Below, one piece after another: positions 31,454-42,927 of a stretch of 64,000 nt of DNA. This DNA is from Streptomyces actinomycinicus (GTDB lineage: Bacteria > Actinomycetota > Actinomycetes > Streptomycetales > Streptomycetaceae). A model generated the notes under the pieces. It was not told the origin of the DNA and searched no databases. It saw only the letters and a program-made list of their open reading frames with translations. The position numbers were made by a program, and so were the translations under genes. The DNA lies in NCBI RefSeq assembly GCF_016741775.1, contig NZ_JAERRK010000004.1, positions 479,857 through 543,856 on the forward strand, written 5' to 3'. Position 1 is the stretch's first letter. The number at the start of each line of letters is the position of its first letter.

Positions 31454-32483
31454 AGTCGTCGTCGCGCAGCCTGCGCCAGATGCGGGTGCGGTGCAGCAGA
31501 TAGAGGGAGACGAGCACGGCGAGCACCTGCAAGCCCACGGCGAGCAGCCAGAATTCGTCCCTGGTCTCCAGTTCGTCCGTCAGGAACGCGAAGTTCATAC
31601 CGAAGAACCCGGTCAGGAACGACAGGGGCAGGAAGATCACCGACACGATGGCGAGCCGGTTGATCACGCCGTTCTGTTCGCCGGCGATGAGCGAGGAGTA
31701 GCTGGCGAACGCCCGGCGGGTGGCCTCCTGGAGCGACTCGATGTCCGCGAGCACCAGTCGTCCGCTGGTCTGGAACTCCCGGGCGAGCCGACGCCGCTCC
31801 TGCGGAAAGGCGGGACTCAGCATCCGCCGGGTGAGGACGTCGTCGGTCACCTCGAGGAAGGGCCGCAGGAAGTGGTGCAGGAGGGCGGCGCGGCGCCGCA
31901 GGTTCGACAGGCGGAACACCTGCTCGGGGCGCCGTGCCGCGAACATGTCGTCCTCGAGTTCCTCGGCCTCCAGCAGGGCCTGTACGGCCGCCCGGCGAAA
32001 GGAGCTGAGCGCCTGCCCGAGCAGGAGGAAGAGCACCGCCACGGGGTCGGAGGGCTGCTCGTGCGACAGCCTCTCGCTGAAGGACCTCACGAATTCCGGC
32101 TGGCCCCGGTGCACGCTGGTCACGAACCGCTCGGTCACCACCACGTGCACGTGGACGATCCGCTCCTCGTGGACCACGGGGACGACGAGACCGGCTCTGT
32201 CGCCGAGAAACTCGGCCCGCGGGGGCTCGTCCGGCCTGCCGAACCAGTCCAGTCCCTCGGTGTCCAGGCCCAGCTGGTCGGCGACGGACGGCACGTCCGG
32301 CTGCGCCACCGCCGGCTCTGACTCCCGCGCCCGCACCGGCTCACCCGGCCGTCCCTCCCGCGCCTCGCCCGGCAGCACGACGTCGACGAGCACGAAACGG
32401 TCCGTTGCCAGCCGGCGACGCGCCTCCGCCACATCCGTGCGGGTGACGGCCACCTCCGGCATCGACACCACCGATACGATCAT
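31452..32483 (-). CDS. corA: CorA family magnesium/cobalt transporter
   Basis: The protein has 343 aa. A long N-terminal cytoplasmic domain rich in acidic and helical segments is followed by the two C-terminal membrane helices. The first ends with the selectivity motif GMN in FLTGFFGMNFAFL, followed by WLLAVGLQVLAVLVSLYLL and a basic tail. The ATG has GAGGGG two bases upstream. It is convergent with EamA and divergent from sapA. An Mg2+ or Co2+ channel is expected; divalent specificity is not visible. Confidence 0.93.
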   Translation of the reverse strand: MIVSVVSMPEVAVTRTDVAEARRRLATDRFVLVDVVLPGEAREGRPGEPVRARESEPAVAQPDVPSVADQLGLDTEGLDWFGRPDEPPRAEFLGDRAGLVVPVVHEERIVHVHVVVTERFVTSVHRGQPEFVRSFSERLSHEQPSDPVAVLFLLLGQALSSFRRAAVQALLEAEELEDDMFAARRPEQVFRLSNLRRRAALLHHFLRPFLEVTDDVLTRRMLSPAFPQERRRLAREFQTSGRLVLADIESLQEATRRAFASYSSLIAGEQNGVINRLAIVSVIFLPLSFLTGFFGMNFAFLTDELETRDEFWLLAVGLQVLAVLVSLYLLHRTRIWRRLRDDD

Positions 32484-32719
32484 CGCCCCTCGCCGTTCGT
32501 CCTGACGCCCGCCGGTTCCAGCGTCCGCGCGTTGCACCGTCCCCGCACGCGCAGGCACTCGAGCGCGGCCCCGGGCGGTCCGAACGGATGACGGGCCACG
32601 GGTTCCGGCGGATTCCGGCCCCTCCCGCCGTTTCCCAGTGACAGCGGCACAACCATCCGGCCTCCCGGCAGGTCACACAAGACAGGAGCAAACAGCTTCA
32701 AAACAACAAGGGGGAAATA

Positions 32720-33169
32720 ATGGGATTCAGCCGTTCCGCCCTGGCCGTCACCGCGGTGGCGGCCCTGTCGCTGGGGGCCGCGACCGCCCTGGCGGCACCT
32801 GCCTCCGCCGCACCGAACACCACACCGCAGAAGGTCTGCGGCAGCGGCTACAAGACGGTGAACTCGGCGCCCGTGGGCTCGCTGGGCACCGTGTACCTGA
32901 CCTACAACTCCGCGAACGGCAAGAACTGCGTCGCGACCATCCGCACCAACCCGGGCACCGCCCGGGCCGTGTCCGCGTGGGTCTACGTCCCCGACACCGA
33001 CCAGGGTGACCAGGACTACGGGACGTACACGTCGTACGCCGGCCCGGCCCGCGTCTACGGCAAGGGCCACTGCGTCGACTGGGGCGGCAACATCAGCAAC
33101 GTGTACGTGCAGGTGTCCGGCTCCAACTGCGCCTCGCTGGCGGAACACCGGATGACCTTCACGCGCTGA
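32720..33169 (+). CDS. sapA: spore-associated protein A homologue
   Basis: The protein has 149 aa. A signal peptide covers about residues 1-31 (ALAVTAVAALSLGAATALA). The mature part has VCGSGYKTVNSAPVGSLGTV, YLTYNSANGKNCVATIRTN and GHCVDWGGNISNVYV, matching the S. coelicolor spore-associated protein SapA. Four Cys suggest disulfide bonds. AGGGGGAAATA lies before the ATG. It is expected in the spore envelope or medium; function unknown. Confidence 0.85.
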   Translation: MGFSRSALAVTAVAALSLGAATALAAPASAAPNTTPQKVCGSGYKTVNSAPVGSLGTVYLTYNSANGKNCVATIRTNPGTARAVSAWVYVPDTDQGDQDYGTYTSYAGPARVYGKGHCVDWGGNISNVYVQVSGSNCASLAEHRMTFTR

Positions 33170-33365
33170 CCCGGACCGTGTCGCCCCGGCCGGACCCGCC
33201 GAGGTCATCGGCCGGCCGGCCGGGGGGCGTCGACGCGTTGCGGGCGCGGTCACGGCAGGTCAGGGAGCGCCTCGAGCCGGCGGTGCGGCAGTCGCACGAC
33301 GAGCCGGCCGGGCACCGCGGCCCCTGGTCGAGAGCGCAGCCGGAGCAGCTCAGGAGGAGCGGCGG

Positions 33366-35354
<1,989 letters not shown>

Positions 35355-36755
35355 ATGGACACCGACTTCGATGTCGTCGTCCTCGGTGCGGGCCCCGGCG
35401 GCTATGTGGCCGCCGTCCGCGCCGCGCAGCTGGGGCTCCGTACGGCCGTCGTGGAGGGGCGTTTCTGGGGCGGCGTCTGCCTGAACATCGGCTGCATCCC
35501 GGCGAAGGCGCTGCTGCGCAACGCCGAGGTCGCCCAGTTGATCCTGCACGACGCGCAGAAGTTCGGCGTCAGGATCGGCGGGGACGTCGGCCTGGACTAC
35601 CGCAGTGCCTACGAGCGGAGCCGGATGGTGGCCGAGGGCCGGGTGAAGGGCGTCGGCTACCTCATGCGCAAGAACGGCATCGCCCAGTTCGACGGCCAGG
35701 GCGCCTTCATCGATCCGCACACCATGCAGGTGCGCATGCGCGACGGCGAGGTGAGGCTGTCCTTCCGCTCCTGCGTCATCGCCACCGGCGCCACCGTGAA
35801 ACTGCTGCCCGGCACCACCTTGGGCAAGCGTGTCGTGACGTACGAGGAGCAGATCCTCGCGGACAGCCTTCCGTCGAGCATCGTCATCGCCGGAGCGGGC
35901 GCCATCGGCGTCGAGTTCGCCTACCTGCTGCGCTCCTACGGCGTCGAGGTCACACTGGTCGAGTTCCTCGGCCGGATCGCGCCGCTGGAGGACGAGGAGG
36001 TGTCGGCCGAACTCGCCAGGCGGTTCAAGCGGCAGGGCGTCACCGTGCTGGCCTCCACCCGTGTCGTGTCCGTCGAAGAGGCCGCCGACCGGGTCCGCGT
36101 GACGGTCCAGCAGGACGGTGCCGGACCGCGGGTCCTGGAGGCGGAGCGGTTGCTGCAGGCCACGGGTTTCCAGCCGCGTACGGCCGGCTACGGGCTGGCC
36201 TCCGCGGGCGTACGGCTCACCGACCGGGGCGCCATCGACGTGGACGGCCGCTGCCGTACCAGTCAGCCGCACATCTACGCCATCGGCGACGTCACGGCCA
36301 AGCTGATGCTGGCGCACGCCGCCGAGGCGATGGGTGTGGTCGCCGCCGAGACCATCGCCGGTGCGGAGACGATGGAGCTGGACTACCGCATGATCCCCCG
36401 CGCGACGTTCTGCCGGCCCCAGATCGCCAGCTTCGGCTGGACCGAGAGCGAGGCGCGGGCGGCGGGCTTCGACGTCCGGGTGGCGAAGTTCCCGTTCACC
36501 GCCAACGCCAAGGCCCACGGGTTCGGCGACACCGTCGGTTTCGTGAAGCTGCTGAGCGACGCACCCCACGGCGAACTGCTCGGCGCCCATCTGATCGGCC
36601 CGGACGTGACGGAGCTGGTACCGGAACTGACCCTCGCCCAGAAATGGGACCTCACGGTGACCGAGCTGGTCAGGAACGTCCACGCGCATCCCACACTGAG
36701 CGAGGCGGTCCAGGACGCCCTGCACGGCCTCGCCGGCCACATGATCAACCTCTGA
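35355..36755 (+). CDS. lpdA: dihydrolipoyl dehydrogenase
   Basis: The protein has 466 aa and re-oxidises dihydrolipoamide in 2-oxoacid dehydrogenase or glycine-cleavage complexes. The FAD motif is [21 protein letters not shown]; the redox disulfide is [16 protein letters not shown]; the NAD motif is [38 protein letters not shown] is the second FAD contact; the catalytic dyad is HAHPTLSE. Length and motifs are complete. GAGAGGTGGC precedes the ATG. No E1 or E2 genes are adjacent, so it is probably an extra copy. Confidence 0.93.
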   Translation: MDTDFDVVVLGAGPGGYVAAVRAAQLGLRTAVVEGRFWGGVCLNIGCIPAKALLRNAEVAQLILHDAQKFGVRIGGDVGLDYRSAYERSRMVAEGRVKGVGYLMRKNGIAQFDGQGAFIDPHTMQVRMRDGEVRLSFRSCVIATGATVKLLPGTTLGKRVVTYEEQILADSLPSSIVIAGAGAIGVEFAYLLRSYGVEVTLVEFLGRIAPLEDEEVSAELARRFKRQGVTVLASTRVVSVEEAADRVRVTVQQDGAGPRVLEAERLLQATGFQPRTAGYGLASAGVRLTDRGAIDVDGRCRTSQPHIYAIGDVTAKLMLAHAAEAMGVVAAETIAGAETMELDYRMIPRATFCRPQIASFGWTESEARAAGFDVRVAKFPFTANAKAHGFGDTVGFVKLLSDAPHGELLGAHLIGPDVTELVPELTLAQKWDLTVTELVRNVHAHPTLSEAVQDALHGLAGHMINL

Positions 36756-36840
36756 CCCGGCCGCCGCCCGCAAGGCCCGTTCAGGGGAACCGGGACGCGA
36801 AGGCGCGTGAGGGCGCCGCGGCCGGTCGAGACCTTCTGCC

Positions 36841-37830
36841 GTGACCGCCGTGACCCTGCCGTTCATCCCGCCGATGCTCGCCACCCCCGGCCGGCTGCCA
36901 CCCGCCGCCCAGGACGCGCGCTGGGCGTACGAGACCAAGCAGGACGGCCAGCGGGTGATGGTCTATCTGCCCGGCGACGGCACTGTGCTGCTCCGCGCCC
37001 GCTCGGGCGAGGACATCACCGGCGCCTACCCGGAGCTGCGGCCGCTCGGCACCTCCCTGGGTGCCACGCCCGCCGTGCTGGACGGTGAGGTGCTGGCCCT
37101 GGACGTGGAGGGCCGGGCGAGCTTCCAGTTGCTGCAGAGCCGGATGGGCCTCGCCCACGCCCCCGCGCGTGCGGCACGCCGGGCCGCCCAGGTGCCGGTG
37201 CATCTGGTGCTGTTCGACGCGCCGTACCTGGACGGGTCCCTGGTGCGCCTGCCCTATGTGCAGCGGCGGGCGCGGCTGGAGGACCGGGAGCTGGCCGGAC
37301 CGTACTGGTCGACCCCGCGCGCCGTCATCGGCCATGGCGCCGAGGCGCTGGCGGCGACCCGGGAGCACGGGCTGGAGGGCCTGGTGTGCAAGCGGCTGGA
37401 CTCCGTGTACGAGCCGGGGGTCCGCTCCCGCGCCTGGATCAAGATCCGGAACATGCGGGCCGAGGACGTGATCATCGGTGGCTGGCTGCCCGGCAAGGGG
37501 CGGCTGACCGGGCTGCCCGGCGCGGTGCTGGCCGGCCAGCGCGACGCGGGGGGCCGCTTGCGGTACGTCGGCGGGGTCGGCACCGGCTGGAGCGAGGCGG
37601 AACGCGCCCAGCTGGCGCAACTGCTCCGGGACGTGGCGAGCGACCGGTGCCCCTTCGAGCCGGCGCCCCGGATCGCGGACGCGCGCTGGGTGCTGCCCCG
37701 GCTGGTGGGCGAGGTCAGCTACAGCACCCGCACCCGGAACGGCATGCTGCGTCAGCCGTCCTGGCTGCGGCTGCGCCCGGACCTCACGCCGGAAGAGTCG
37801 GCGGCGGACCTGCCGCCGGGCTCCGACTGA
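36841..37830 (+). CDS. ATP-dependent DNA ligase (LigD ligase-domain type)
   Basis: The protein has 329 aa. The adenylation motif I ETKQDGQR places the AMP-accepting Lys33. LRARSGEDIT (motif Ia), VLDGEVLALD (III), EGLVCKRLDSVYEPGVRS (IV) and WIKIRN (V) follow, with an OB-fold C terminus (GGWLPGKGR, YVGGVGTGW). It lacks polymerase and phosphoesterase domains. It probably acts with Ku and the free phosphoesterase at 25.3 kb in end joining. The GTG start is supported by the coding pattern only; no good ribosome-binding site. Confidence 0.92.
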   Translation: MTAVTLPFIPPMLATPGRLPPAAQDARWAYETKQDGQRVMVYLPGDGTVLLRARSGEDITGAYPELRPLGTSLGATPAVLDGEVLALDVEGRASFQLLQSRMGLAHAPARAARRAAQVPVHLVLFDAPYLDGSLVRLPYVQRRARLEDRELAGPYWSTPRAVIGHGAEALAATREHGLEGLVCKRLDSVYEPGVRSRAWIKIRNMRAEDVIIGGWLPGKGRLTGLPGAVLAGQRDAGGRLRYVGGVGTGWSEAERAQLAQLLRDVASDRCPFEPAPRIADARWVLPRLVGEVSYSTRTRNGMLRQPSWLRLRPDLTPEESAADLPPGSD

Positions 37831-38078
37831 CAAGTTCCCTGCCGGAAGGGCCCGTTCACCCTGGGCCTGGCCCCTCCGCCCGGCACCTGCCCCCCCCCCG
37901 ACGGCAAGGACAAGAACCGTACGGAAAGCTGTGGTTCATGGTGGAACGGCCCACAAGCCGGGCCGGCGGCAGCTGTTCGGCCGTGCTTCACTCCTGCGAC
38001 GCGTGTGACCTCTTGGCAGCGCGGTGCACGGCGGGGATGCTGAACTCCCCAGCCCCCCACCGCTGTTGGAGGAACTCC
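37831..38078. other. intergenic region with ten-C run
   Basis: A run of ten C residues at 37890-37899. No promoter hexamers can be named with confidence; a candidate promoter for the next gene is not visible. Confidence 0.35.
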
Positions 38079-38855
38079 GTGCCTTCGTCCGCCTTCCGTG
38101 CCCGGAGCGGCAGATGGTCCGCCGTCGTGGCCGGCGCCGCCGCCCTCGTCGTCGCCTTCCCGGCCGCCGCGTTCGCCGCCCCGCCGCCGGCGCTGCCGAA
38201 GAACGCCGAAGCCGGCGAGCTGGCGTACCAGCCGGCCTTCGACTACGACACGGACGGCTGCTACCCGACGCCCGCGATCGGGCCCGACGGCACGGTCAAC
38301 GGCGGGCTGAAGCCGACCGGCGCCCTCAACGGCAGCTGTCACGACGCCTCCGACCTGGACAACACCAACAGCTACTCGCGCTCCAAGTGCAACAACGGCT
38401 GGTGCGCCTACCTCTACGGCCTGTACTTCGAGAAGGACCAGGCGCTGCCGGGCAGCAGCATCGGCGGGCACCGGCACGACTGGGAGCACGTGGCCGTCTG
38501 GGTGCAGGACGGGCAGATCCGCTACGTGTCGACGTCGAACCACGGCTCCTTCACCGTGCACCCCGTCTCCGAGGTCCGCTTCGAGGGCTCCCACCCGAAG
38601 GTCGTCTACCACAAGGACGGCATCAGCACGCACTGCTTCCGGCTCGCCAACACGAACGACGAACCGCCGGAGAACCACAAGCACACCTGGCAGTACCCGG
38701 CCCTGGTCGGCTGGAACGGCTACCCGGCCGGCATCCGCGAGAAGCTGAGCGCGTACGACTTCGGCAGCGCCCACTTCGGCCTGAAGGACGGCAGTTTCGC
38801 CTCGCACCTGGCGTCGGCGAAGCCGTCCGGGATCCCGTTCGACCCGAACGCCTGA
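38079..38855 (+). CDS. secreted NPP1/necrosis- and ethylene-inducing-like protein (NLP)
   Basis: The protein has 258 aa. A signal peptide covers about residues 1-35 (AVVAGAAALVVAFPAAAFA). The mature part has the diagnostic heptapeptide GHRHDWE in GGHRHDWEHVAVWV and SSHGS-like SNHGSFTVHP, both conserved in NLPs. The two central His/Asp/Glu residues bind Ca2+. Two Cys pairs are visible. Fungal and bacterial NLPs can lyse dicot plant membranes by binding GIPC sphingolipids; many saprophytes carry them. The GTG has GGAGGAACT upstream. Confidence 0.9.
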   Translation: MPSSAFRARSGRWSAVVAGAAALVVAFPAAAFAAPPPALPKNAEAGELAYQPAFDYDTDGCYPTPAIGPDGTVNGGLKPTGALNGSCHDASDLDNTNSYSRSKCNNGWCAYLYGLYFEKDQALPGSSIGGHRHDWEHVAVWVQDGQIRYVSTSNHGSFTVHPVSEVRFEGSHPKVVYHKDGISTHCFRLANTNDEPPENHKHTWQYPALVGWNGYPAGIREKLSAYDFGSAHFGLKDGSFASHLASAKPSGIPFDPNA

Positions 38856-38898
38856 GCCCGCCGGCCACCCTGCCCGCCGGCCACCCTGCCGGCCGGGA

Positions 38899-39513
38899 TC
38901 ACCCGGCCGGCAGGGTCTCCGGCAGGCCCAGCGCCGCGGCCACGTGCCGCCAGATCGCGGTGAGGGCCGTGTCCAGGGTGACGGTGGGGTCCCGCAGCAT
39001 CAGCCGGATGCCGTAGCCGTCGCTGAGGGACAGCACGAGCGTGCTCAGGTCGTCCACGTCGGCCGGGGTGAACTCGCCCGAGTCGATGCCGCGGCGCACC
39101 GCGCCGGCCACCCAGGCGTGCAGCTGGGCGTACAGGTCGACGGCGAAGGCCCGGGTCGTCTCGTCGCGCAGGGCCCGGGCCCACAGCTCCTGCCAGAGCC
39201 GCCAGTCCTGCTGCAGCTCGGGGTCGGTCGGCAGCAGGTTGCGCAGGATACGGGCCAGGACGACCGCCGCCGGTGCGGTGTCCGCGTCCTGCTCGACGTC
39301 GACGGCGGTGTTGGCGAAGGAGTGGGTCATCGCCTCGGTGAACAGCTTCTCGCGCGTGTCGAAGTGGTAGTGCAGCAGCGCGGTCGACACCCCGGCCCGC
39401 TCGGCCACCATGCGCATCCGGATCTTCTCGAACCCGGTCTCGGCGATCACCTCGCACGCCGCGGCCAGGATGCGCTCGCGTGTGTCCGCCGTGCTGCGCA
39501 CCTTGGTCGACAC
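38899..39513 (-). CDS. TetR family transcriptional regulator
   Basis: The protein has 204 aa. The N-terminal helix-turn-helix is RERILAAACEVIAETGFEKIRMRMVAERAGVSTALLHYHFDTREKLF. The C-terminal ligand domain has a TetR_C-type pattern. GTG 39513 was chosen because GAGGGGAG lies eight bases upstream. It is the last gene of the minus-strand catabolic operon, so it is autoregulated with it if it acts on the TTAGTCAG palindromes at 47.1 kb (inference). The effector is unknown, perhaps a CoA ester. Confidence 0.9.
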   Translation of the reverse strand: MSTKVRSTADTRERILAAACEVIAETGFEKIRMRMVAERAGVSTALLHYHFDTREKLFTEAMTHSFANTAVDVEQDADTAPAAVVLARILRNLLPTDPELQQDWRLWQELWARALRDETTRAFAVDLYAQLHAWVAGAVRRGIDSGEFTPADVDDLSTLVLSLSDGYGIRLMLRDPTVTLDTALTAIWRHVAAALGLPETLPAG

Positions 39514-39560
39514 CCTGCGGCTCCCCTCGTTCGGTGGTCGTACGCCGAGACCATTTTCCC

Positions 39561-40463
39561 TCACGGCCGCTCCGCCGGTACGGCCGTCCCGTGCCCGGGC
39601 CGCGCCGGGTACGTGTGGAAGCCGCGCCCGGACTTCCGGCCCAGCAGGCCGGCCTCCACCATGCGGGACAGCAGGGGCGGCGGCGAGTAGAGCGGCTCGC
39701 GGAACTCGGCGTACAGCGACTCGGCGATGGCCCGGGTGGTGTCCAGGCCGATCAGGTCCGCCAGGGCCAGCGGGCCGAGCGGGTGGGCGCAGCCGAGGAC
39801 CATGCCCCGGTCGATGTCCTCGACGCTCGCGCCGCCCGCCTCCACCATGCGGACGGCGGCCAGCAGGTACGGCACGAGCAGGGCGTTGACGACGAAGCCG
39901 GCCCGGTCCCGGGTGCGTACCACCTCCTTGCCGAGCCGGCCGGTCACGAAGGACTCGGCCCGGGTCAGGGTGTCGGCCGTGGTGAGCAGCGACGGGACGA
40001 GTTCGACCAGCCGCAGGACCGGTACCGGGTTGAAGAAGTGCACGCCGACGACGTGTTCCGGGCGGCCGGTGGCGGCGGCGAGCCGGATCACCGGGATGGA
40101 GGAGGTGTTGGTCGCCAGGAGGGCGCGTTCGTCGGTGAGGACGGCGTCGAGCCGGGCGAAGACGTCGGTCTTCACCCGCTCGTCCTCCGCCACGGCCTCG
40201 ATCACCAGGTCACGGTCGTGCAGCGCGTCCATCTGGTCGGTCACGGTGACCAGGCCGGCGGCGGCCTCGCGGCCCGCCGCCGTGAGCCTGCCGTGCGCGG
40301 TGGCCCGGTCGAGTGAGCGGACGATGCGCAGGCGGCCCTCCCGGGCCGCGCCCGCGTCGCGTTCGACCACGGTCACCGGCAGGCCGGCCCGCGCACAGAC
40401 CTCCGCGATGCCCGCCCCCATCTGGCCGCAGCCGACGACTCCGACGCGTTCGATGTCGGTCAT
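39561..40463 (-). CDS. 3-hydroxyacyl-CoA dehydrogenase (3-hydroxybutyryl-CoA dehydrogenase-like)
   Basis: The protein has 300 aa. The NAD-binding motif is VGVVGCGQMGAGIAEVCARAG; NTSSIPVIRLA and GVHFFNPVPVLRLVELV contain the catalytic Ser, His and Asn of the family, followed by the dimerisation domain with DRAGFVVNALLVPYLL and GCAHPLGPLALADLIGLD. It oxidises 3-hydroxyacyl-CoA to 3-ketoacyl-CoA; members also include L-carnitine dehydrogenase. GGGAAG precedes the ATG. It follows acyl-CoA dehydrogenase 1 by 35 bases and precedes the TetR gene. Confidence 0.9.
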   Translation of the reverse strand: MTDIERVGVVGCGQMGAGIAEVCARAGLPVTVVERDAGAAREGRLRIVRSLDRATAHGRLTAAGREAAAGLVTVTDQMDALHDRDLVIEAVAEDERVKTDVFARLDAVLTDERALLATNTSSIPVIRLAAATGRPEHVVGVHFFNPVPVLRLVELVPSLLTTADTLTRAESFVTGRLGKEVVRTRDRAGFVVNALLVPYLLAAVRMVEAGGASVEDIDRGMVLGCAHPLGPLALADLIGLDTTRAIAESLYAEFREPLYSPPPLLSRMVEAGLLGRKSGRGFHTYPARPGHGTAVPAERP

Positions 40464-40497
40464 CCGAGCTTCCCTTCGGTCTGTGCCGGTCCTCGGG

Positions 40498-41670
40498 TCA
40501 GGCGGTGGGCAGGTCGAGGACCCCGGTACCGCGGCGGACGAGTTCGCCCGCGATGATCAGCCGCTGGATCTCGGAGGTGCCCTCCCAGATCCGGTCCACG
40601 CGCAGCTCGCGGTAGAGGCGCTCGACGGCGTAGGAACGGTCGTAGCCGCGCCCGCCGTGGATCTGCAGGCACCGGTCGATCACGCGGCCGGACGCCTCGC
40701 TCGCCGACAGTTTGGCGATGGCCGCCTTGGCGTGCAGCCGCTTGCGGTCCGCGGCCGTGCCCCCGTCGATCTCCCAGGCGACCTGGTGGGTGTAGGCACG
40801 GTTGACCGCGATGTCCACCGCGCAGTCGGCGAGCATGCCCTGGACCAGCTGGTACGAGGCGATCGGCGCGCCGAACTGCTCCCGCTCCACCGCCCAGTCC
40901 CGGGCCAGCTCCAGCGCCCGCTCGGCCGCGCCGGTGGTGCGGGCCGCGATCATCAGGCGTTCCTCGGTGAACCAGGAACGGGTGATGTCGTAGCCTTCGC
41001 CGATGCCGCCGAGCACGGCGTCCTCGTCCACCTGGACGTCGGTGAAGGTGAACTCGGGGTGCTCGTAGACGAAGGTGTGCATGAAGCGCGGGACGCGCGT
41101 CATCTCGATACCGGGGGTGTCCTTGTCGACGAGGAAGAGGGTCGGGGCGCGCTCCGGGCCGGCCGCGGCGAGGACGATCATGAAGTCGGCGTGGTCCCCG
41201 ACGGTGACGAACCACTTCTCGCCGTCGAGCACCCAGCCGCGGTCGTTCTTGGTGGCGGTGGTCGCGAGGTTCTGCGGGTCCGAACCGGCGCCGGGCTCGG
41301 TGACCGCGTAGCAGTCCCGCCGCTCGCCCTTGATCACCGGGACGAGGAAGCGTTCGCGCTGCTCGGGCGTGCAGAAGCGGAGGGCGTTGGCGGGCCGCCA
41401 CACCATGTCCCACAGGGCGCCCGTGAGGCGGCCCAGCTCCTCCTGCACGGTGACCTGTTCGGCGATGGTGAGGCCGGCGCCGCCCCATTCGGCCGGCATG
41501 TTGACCGCCTGGAGGCCGGCGTCGAGCACCGCGTCGCGTATCTCGGCGTGCGCGTCGGCGGGCAGGCCGTTGTTCTCCTCGCACTCCAGCTCGTAGGCGG
41601 TGATGAAGTCGGTGAGGGCACGCGCGTCGGCCTTGAGCTGTGCCTGGCGGGGGGTGAGGCGGAAGTCCAT
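40498..41670 (-). CDS. acyl-CoA dehydrogenase 1
   Basis: The protein has 390 aa. Acyl-CoA dehydrogenase N, M and C domains are complete: YAVTEPGAGSDP binds FAD, FVTVGDHADF and VPRFMHTF follow, and WEGTSEIQRLIIAGELV is the C-terminal signature of FadE-type enzymes. It is tandem with a paralogue of exactly equal length (390 aa); around 40774-40908 the two are nearly identical in DNA. The natural substrate is not known. It presumably passes electrons to an ETF or to the operon's ferredoxin/NuoF pair. Confidence 0.9.
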   Translation of the reverse strand: MDFRLTPRQAQLKADARALTDFITAYELECEENNGLPADAHAEIRDAVLDAGLQAVNMPAEWGGAGLTIAEQVTVQEELGRLTGALWDMVWRPANALRFCTPEQRERFLVPVIKGERRDCYAVTEPGAGSDPQNLATTATKNDRGWVLDGEKWFVTVGDHADFMIVLAAAGPERAPTLFLVDKDTPGIEMTRVPRFMHTFVYEHPEFTFTDVQVDEDAVLGGIGEGYDITRSWFTEERLMIAARTTGAAERALELARDWAVEREQFGAPIASYQLVQGMLADCAVDIAVNRAYTHQVAWEIDGGTAADRKRLHAKAAIAKLSASEASGRVIDRCLQIHGGRGYDRSYAVERLYRELRVDRIWEGTSEIQRLIIAGELVRRGTGVLDLPTA

Positions 41671-41714
41671 GGATGTCCTCGCTGTTCGGGGCGGGTGGGT
41701 CGCGGGGCCGGATC

Positions 41715-42887
41715 TCAGTGCGTGGGCAGGGCGAGGGCGCGCGTGCCGCGCTTGATCAGCTCGTTGGCGATGATGAGCCGCTGGATCTCGGAGGTGCCCT
41801 CCCAGATCCGGTCCACGCGCAGCTCGCGGTACATGCGCTCGACGGGGTAGGTGCGGTCGTAACCACGGCCGCCGAAGATCTGCAGGCAGCGGTCGGCGAC
41901 CCGGCCGGCGGCCTCGCTGGCGGCGAGTTTGGCGGTGGAGGCCTTGGCGTGCAGCGTCTTGCGGTCGGTGCCGGGCTGGTCGGCCTCCCAGGCGACCTGG
42001 TGGGTGTAGGCACGGTTGACCGCGATGTCGACGGCGCAGTCGGCGAGCATGCCCTGGACCAGCTGGTACGAGGCGATCGGCGCGCCGAACTGCTCCCGTT
42101 CCACGGCCCAGTCCCGGGCCAGTCGCAGGGCGCGCTCGGCCGCGCCGACCGTACGCGCCGCGATCATCAGGCGCTCGTCGGTGAACCATTCCTTGGTCAG
42201 CTCGTAGCCGTTGCCGACGCCGCCGAGCACGTCCTCGTCGGCCACGAAGACGTCGGTGAAGGTGAATTCGGGGTGCCCGTTGACCGCGGAGTGCATGAAG
42301 CGGGGCAGGCGGGTCATCTCGACGCCGGGCGCGGCCTTGTCGACGAAGAACAGGGTGGGCAGCCGCTCGGGGCCGGCGTCCGCCTGCACCAGCAGGAAGT
42401 CTGCGACGTCCCCGCAGGTGACGAACCACTTCTCGCCGTTCAGCAGCCAGCCGCCGTCGGTCCGGGTGGCGGTCGAGGTGCCGGAGGAGGGGTCGGATCC
42501 GGCGCCGGGTTCGGTGACGGCGAACGCGTCGAACTTCTCCCCGCGCAGCACGGGCAGCAGGTACTTCTCGCGCTGCCGCTCGTCGCCGTACGCCAGCACG
42601 TTGGCGGGCCGCCAGGGGATGTCCCACAGGCAGTTGGTGACCTTGCCGAACTCCTCCTCGACGATGACCTGGTCGAGCAGGCTCAGGCCGGCACCGCCCC
42701 ACTCGGCGGGCATGTTGATGGCGTAGACGCCGGCGTCCATGGCGGCCCGGGTCAGTTCGGCGACGAGCTGGGCGGGCAGGGGCCCTCCGGCCTGCTCGGA
42801 CTGGTCCTCGTACCGCATGAGGAGCTGGGCGTATGCGGCGGCGCGGCGCTTGAGGTCGGCCTGTTCGGGGGTGTAGCGCATGTCCAT
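41715..42887 (-). CDS. acyl-CoA dehydrogenase 2
   Basis: The protein has 390 aa. FAVTEPGAGSDPSSGTST, WFVTCGDVADFLLVQ, LPRFMHSAVNGHP and WEGTSEIQRLIIANEL show a full acyl-CoA dehydrogenase. Its ribosome-binding site AGAGG lies five bases before the ATG. It starts 40 bases downstream of the synthetase stop and is followed by its paralogue. The pair may form a hetero-oligomer, as for some side-chain-degrading actinobacterial dehydrogenases (inference). Confidence 0.9.
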   Translation of the reverse strand: MDMRYTPEQADLKRRAAAYAQLLMRYEDQSEQAGGPLPAQLVAELTRAAMDAGVYAINMPAEWGGAGLSLLDQVIVEEEFGKVTNCLWDIPWRPANVLAYGDERQREKYLLPVLRGEKFDAFAVTEPGAGSDPSSGTSTATRTDGGWLLNGEKWFVTCGDVADFLLVQADAGPERLPTLFFVDKAAPGVEMTRLPRFMHSAVNGHPEFTFTDVFVADEDVLGGVGNGYELTKEWFTDERLMIAARTVGAAERALRLARDWAVEREQFGAPIASYQLVQGMLADCAVDIAVNRAYTHQVAWEADQPGTDRKTLHAKASTAKLAASEAAGRVADRCLQIFGGRGYDRTYPVERMYRELRVDRIWEGTSEIQRLIIANELIKRGTRALALPTH

Positions 42888-42927
42888 GGGGGCCTCTTCG
42901 GTCGGGGTACGGCGGGTGCGGGGCCGG

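Noticed and set aside
37890..37899. Ten-C run as a phase-variation tract
   Set aside because: It lies between genes and no promoter elements surround it; a homopolymer in GC-rich DNA or a sequencing artefact is more likely.
36841..38855. Fusion of ligase and NLP reading frames
   Set aside because: An open alternative frame spans both, but each gene has its own motifs, signal peptide and ribosome-binding site; the NLP starts at GTG 38079.
38899..39564. TetR start at 39564
   Set aside because: The extra 17 residues have no ribosome-binding site; GTG 39513 has GAGGGGAG and fits family length.
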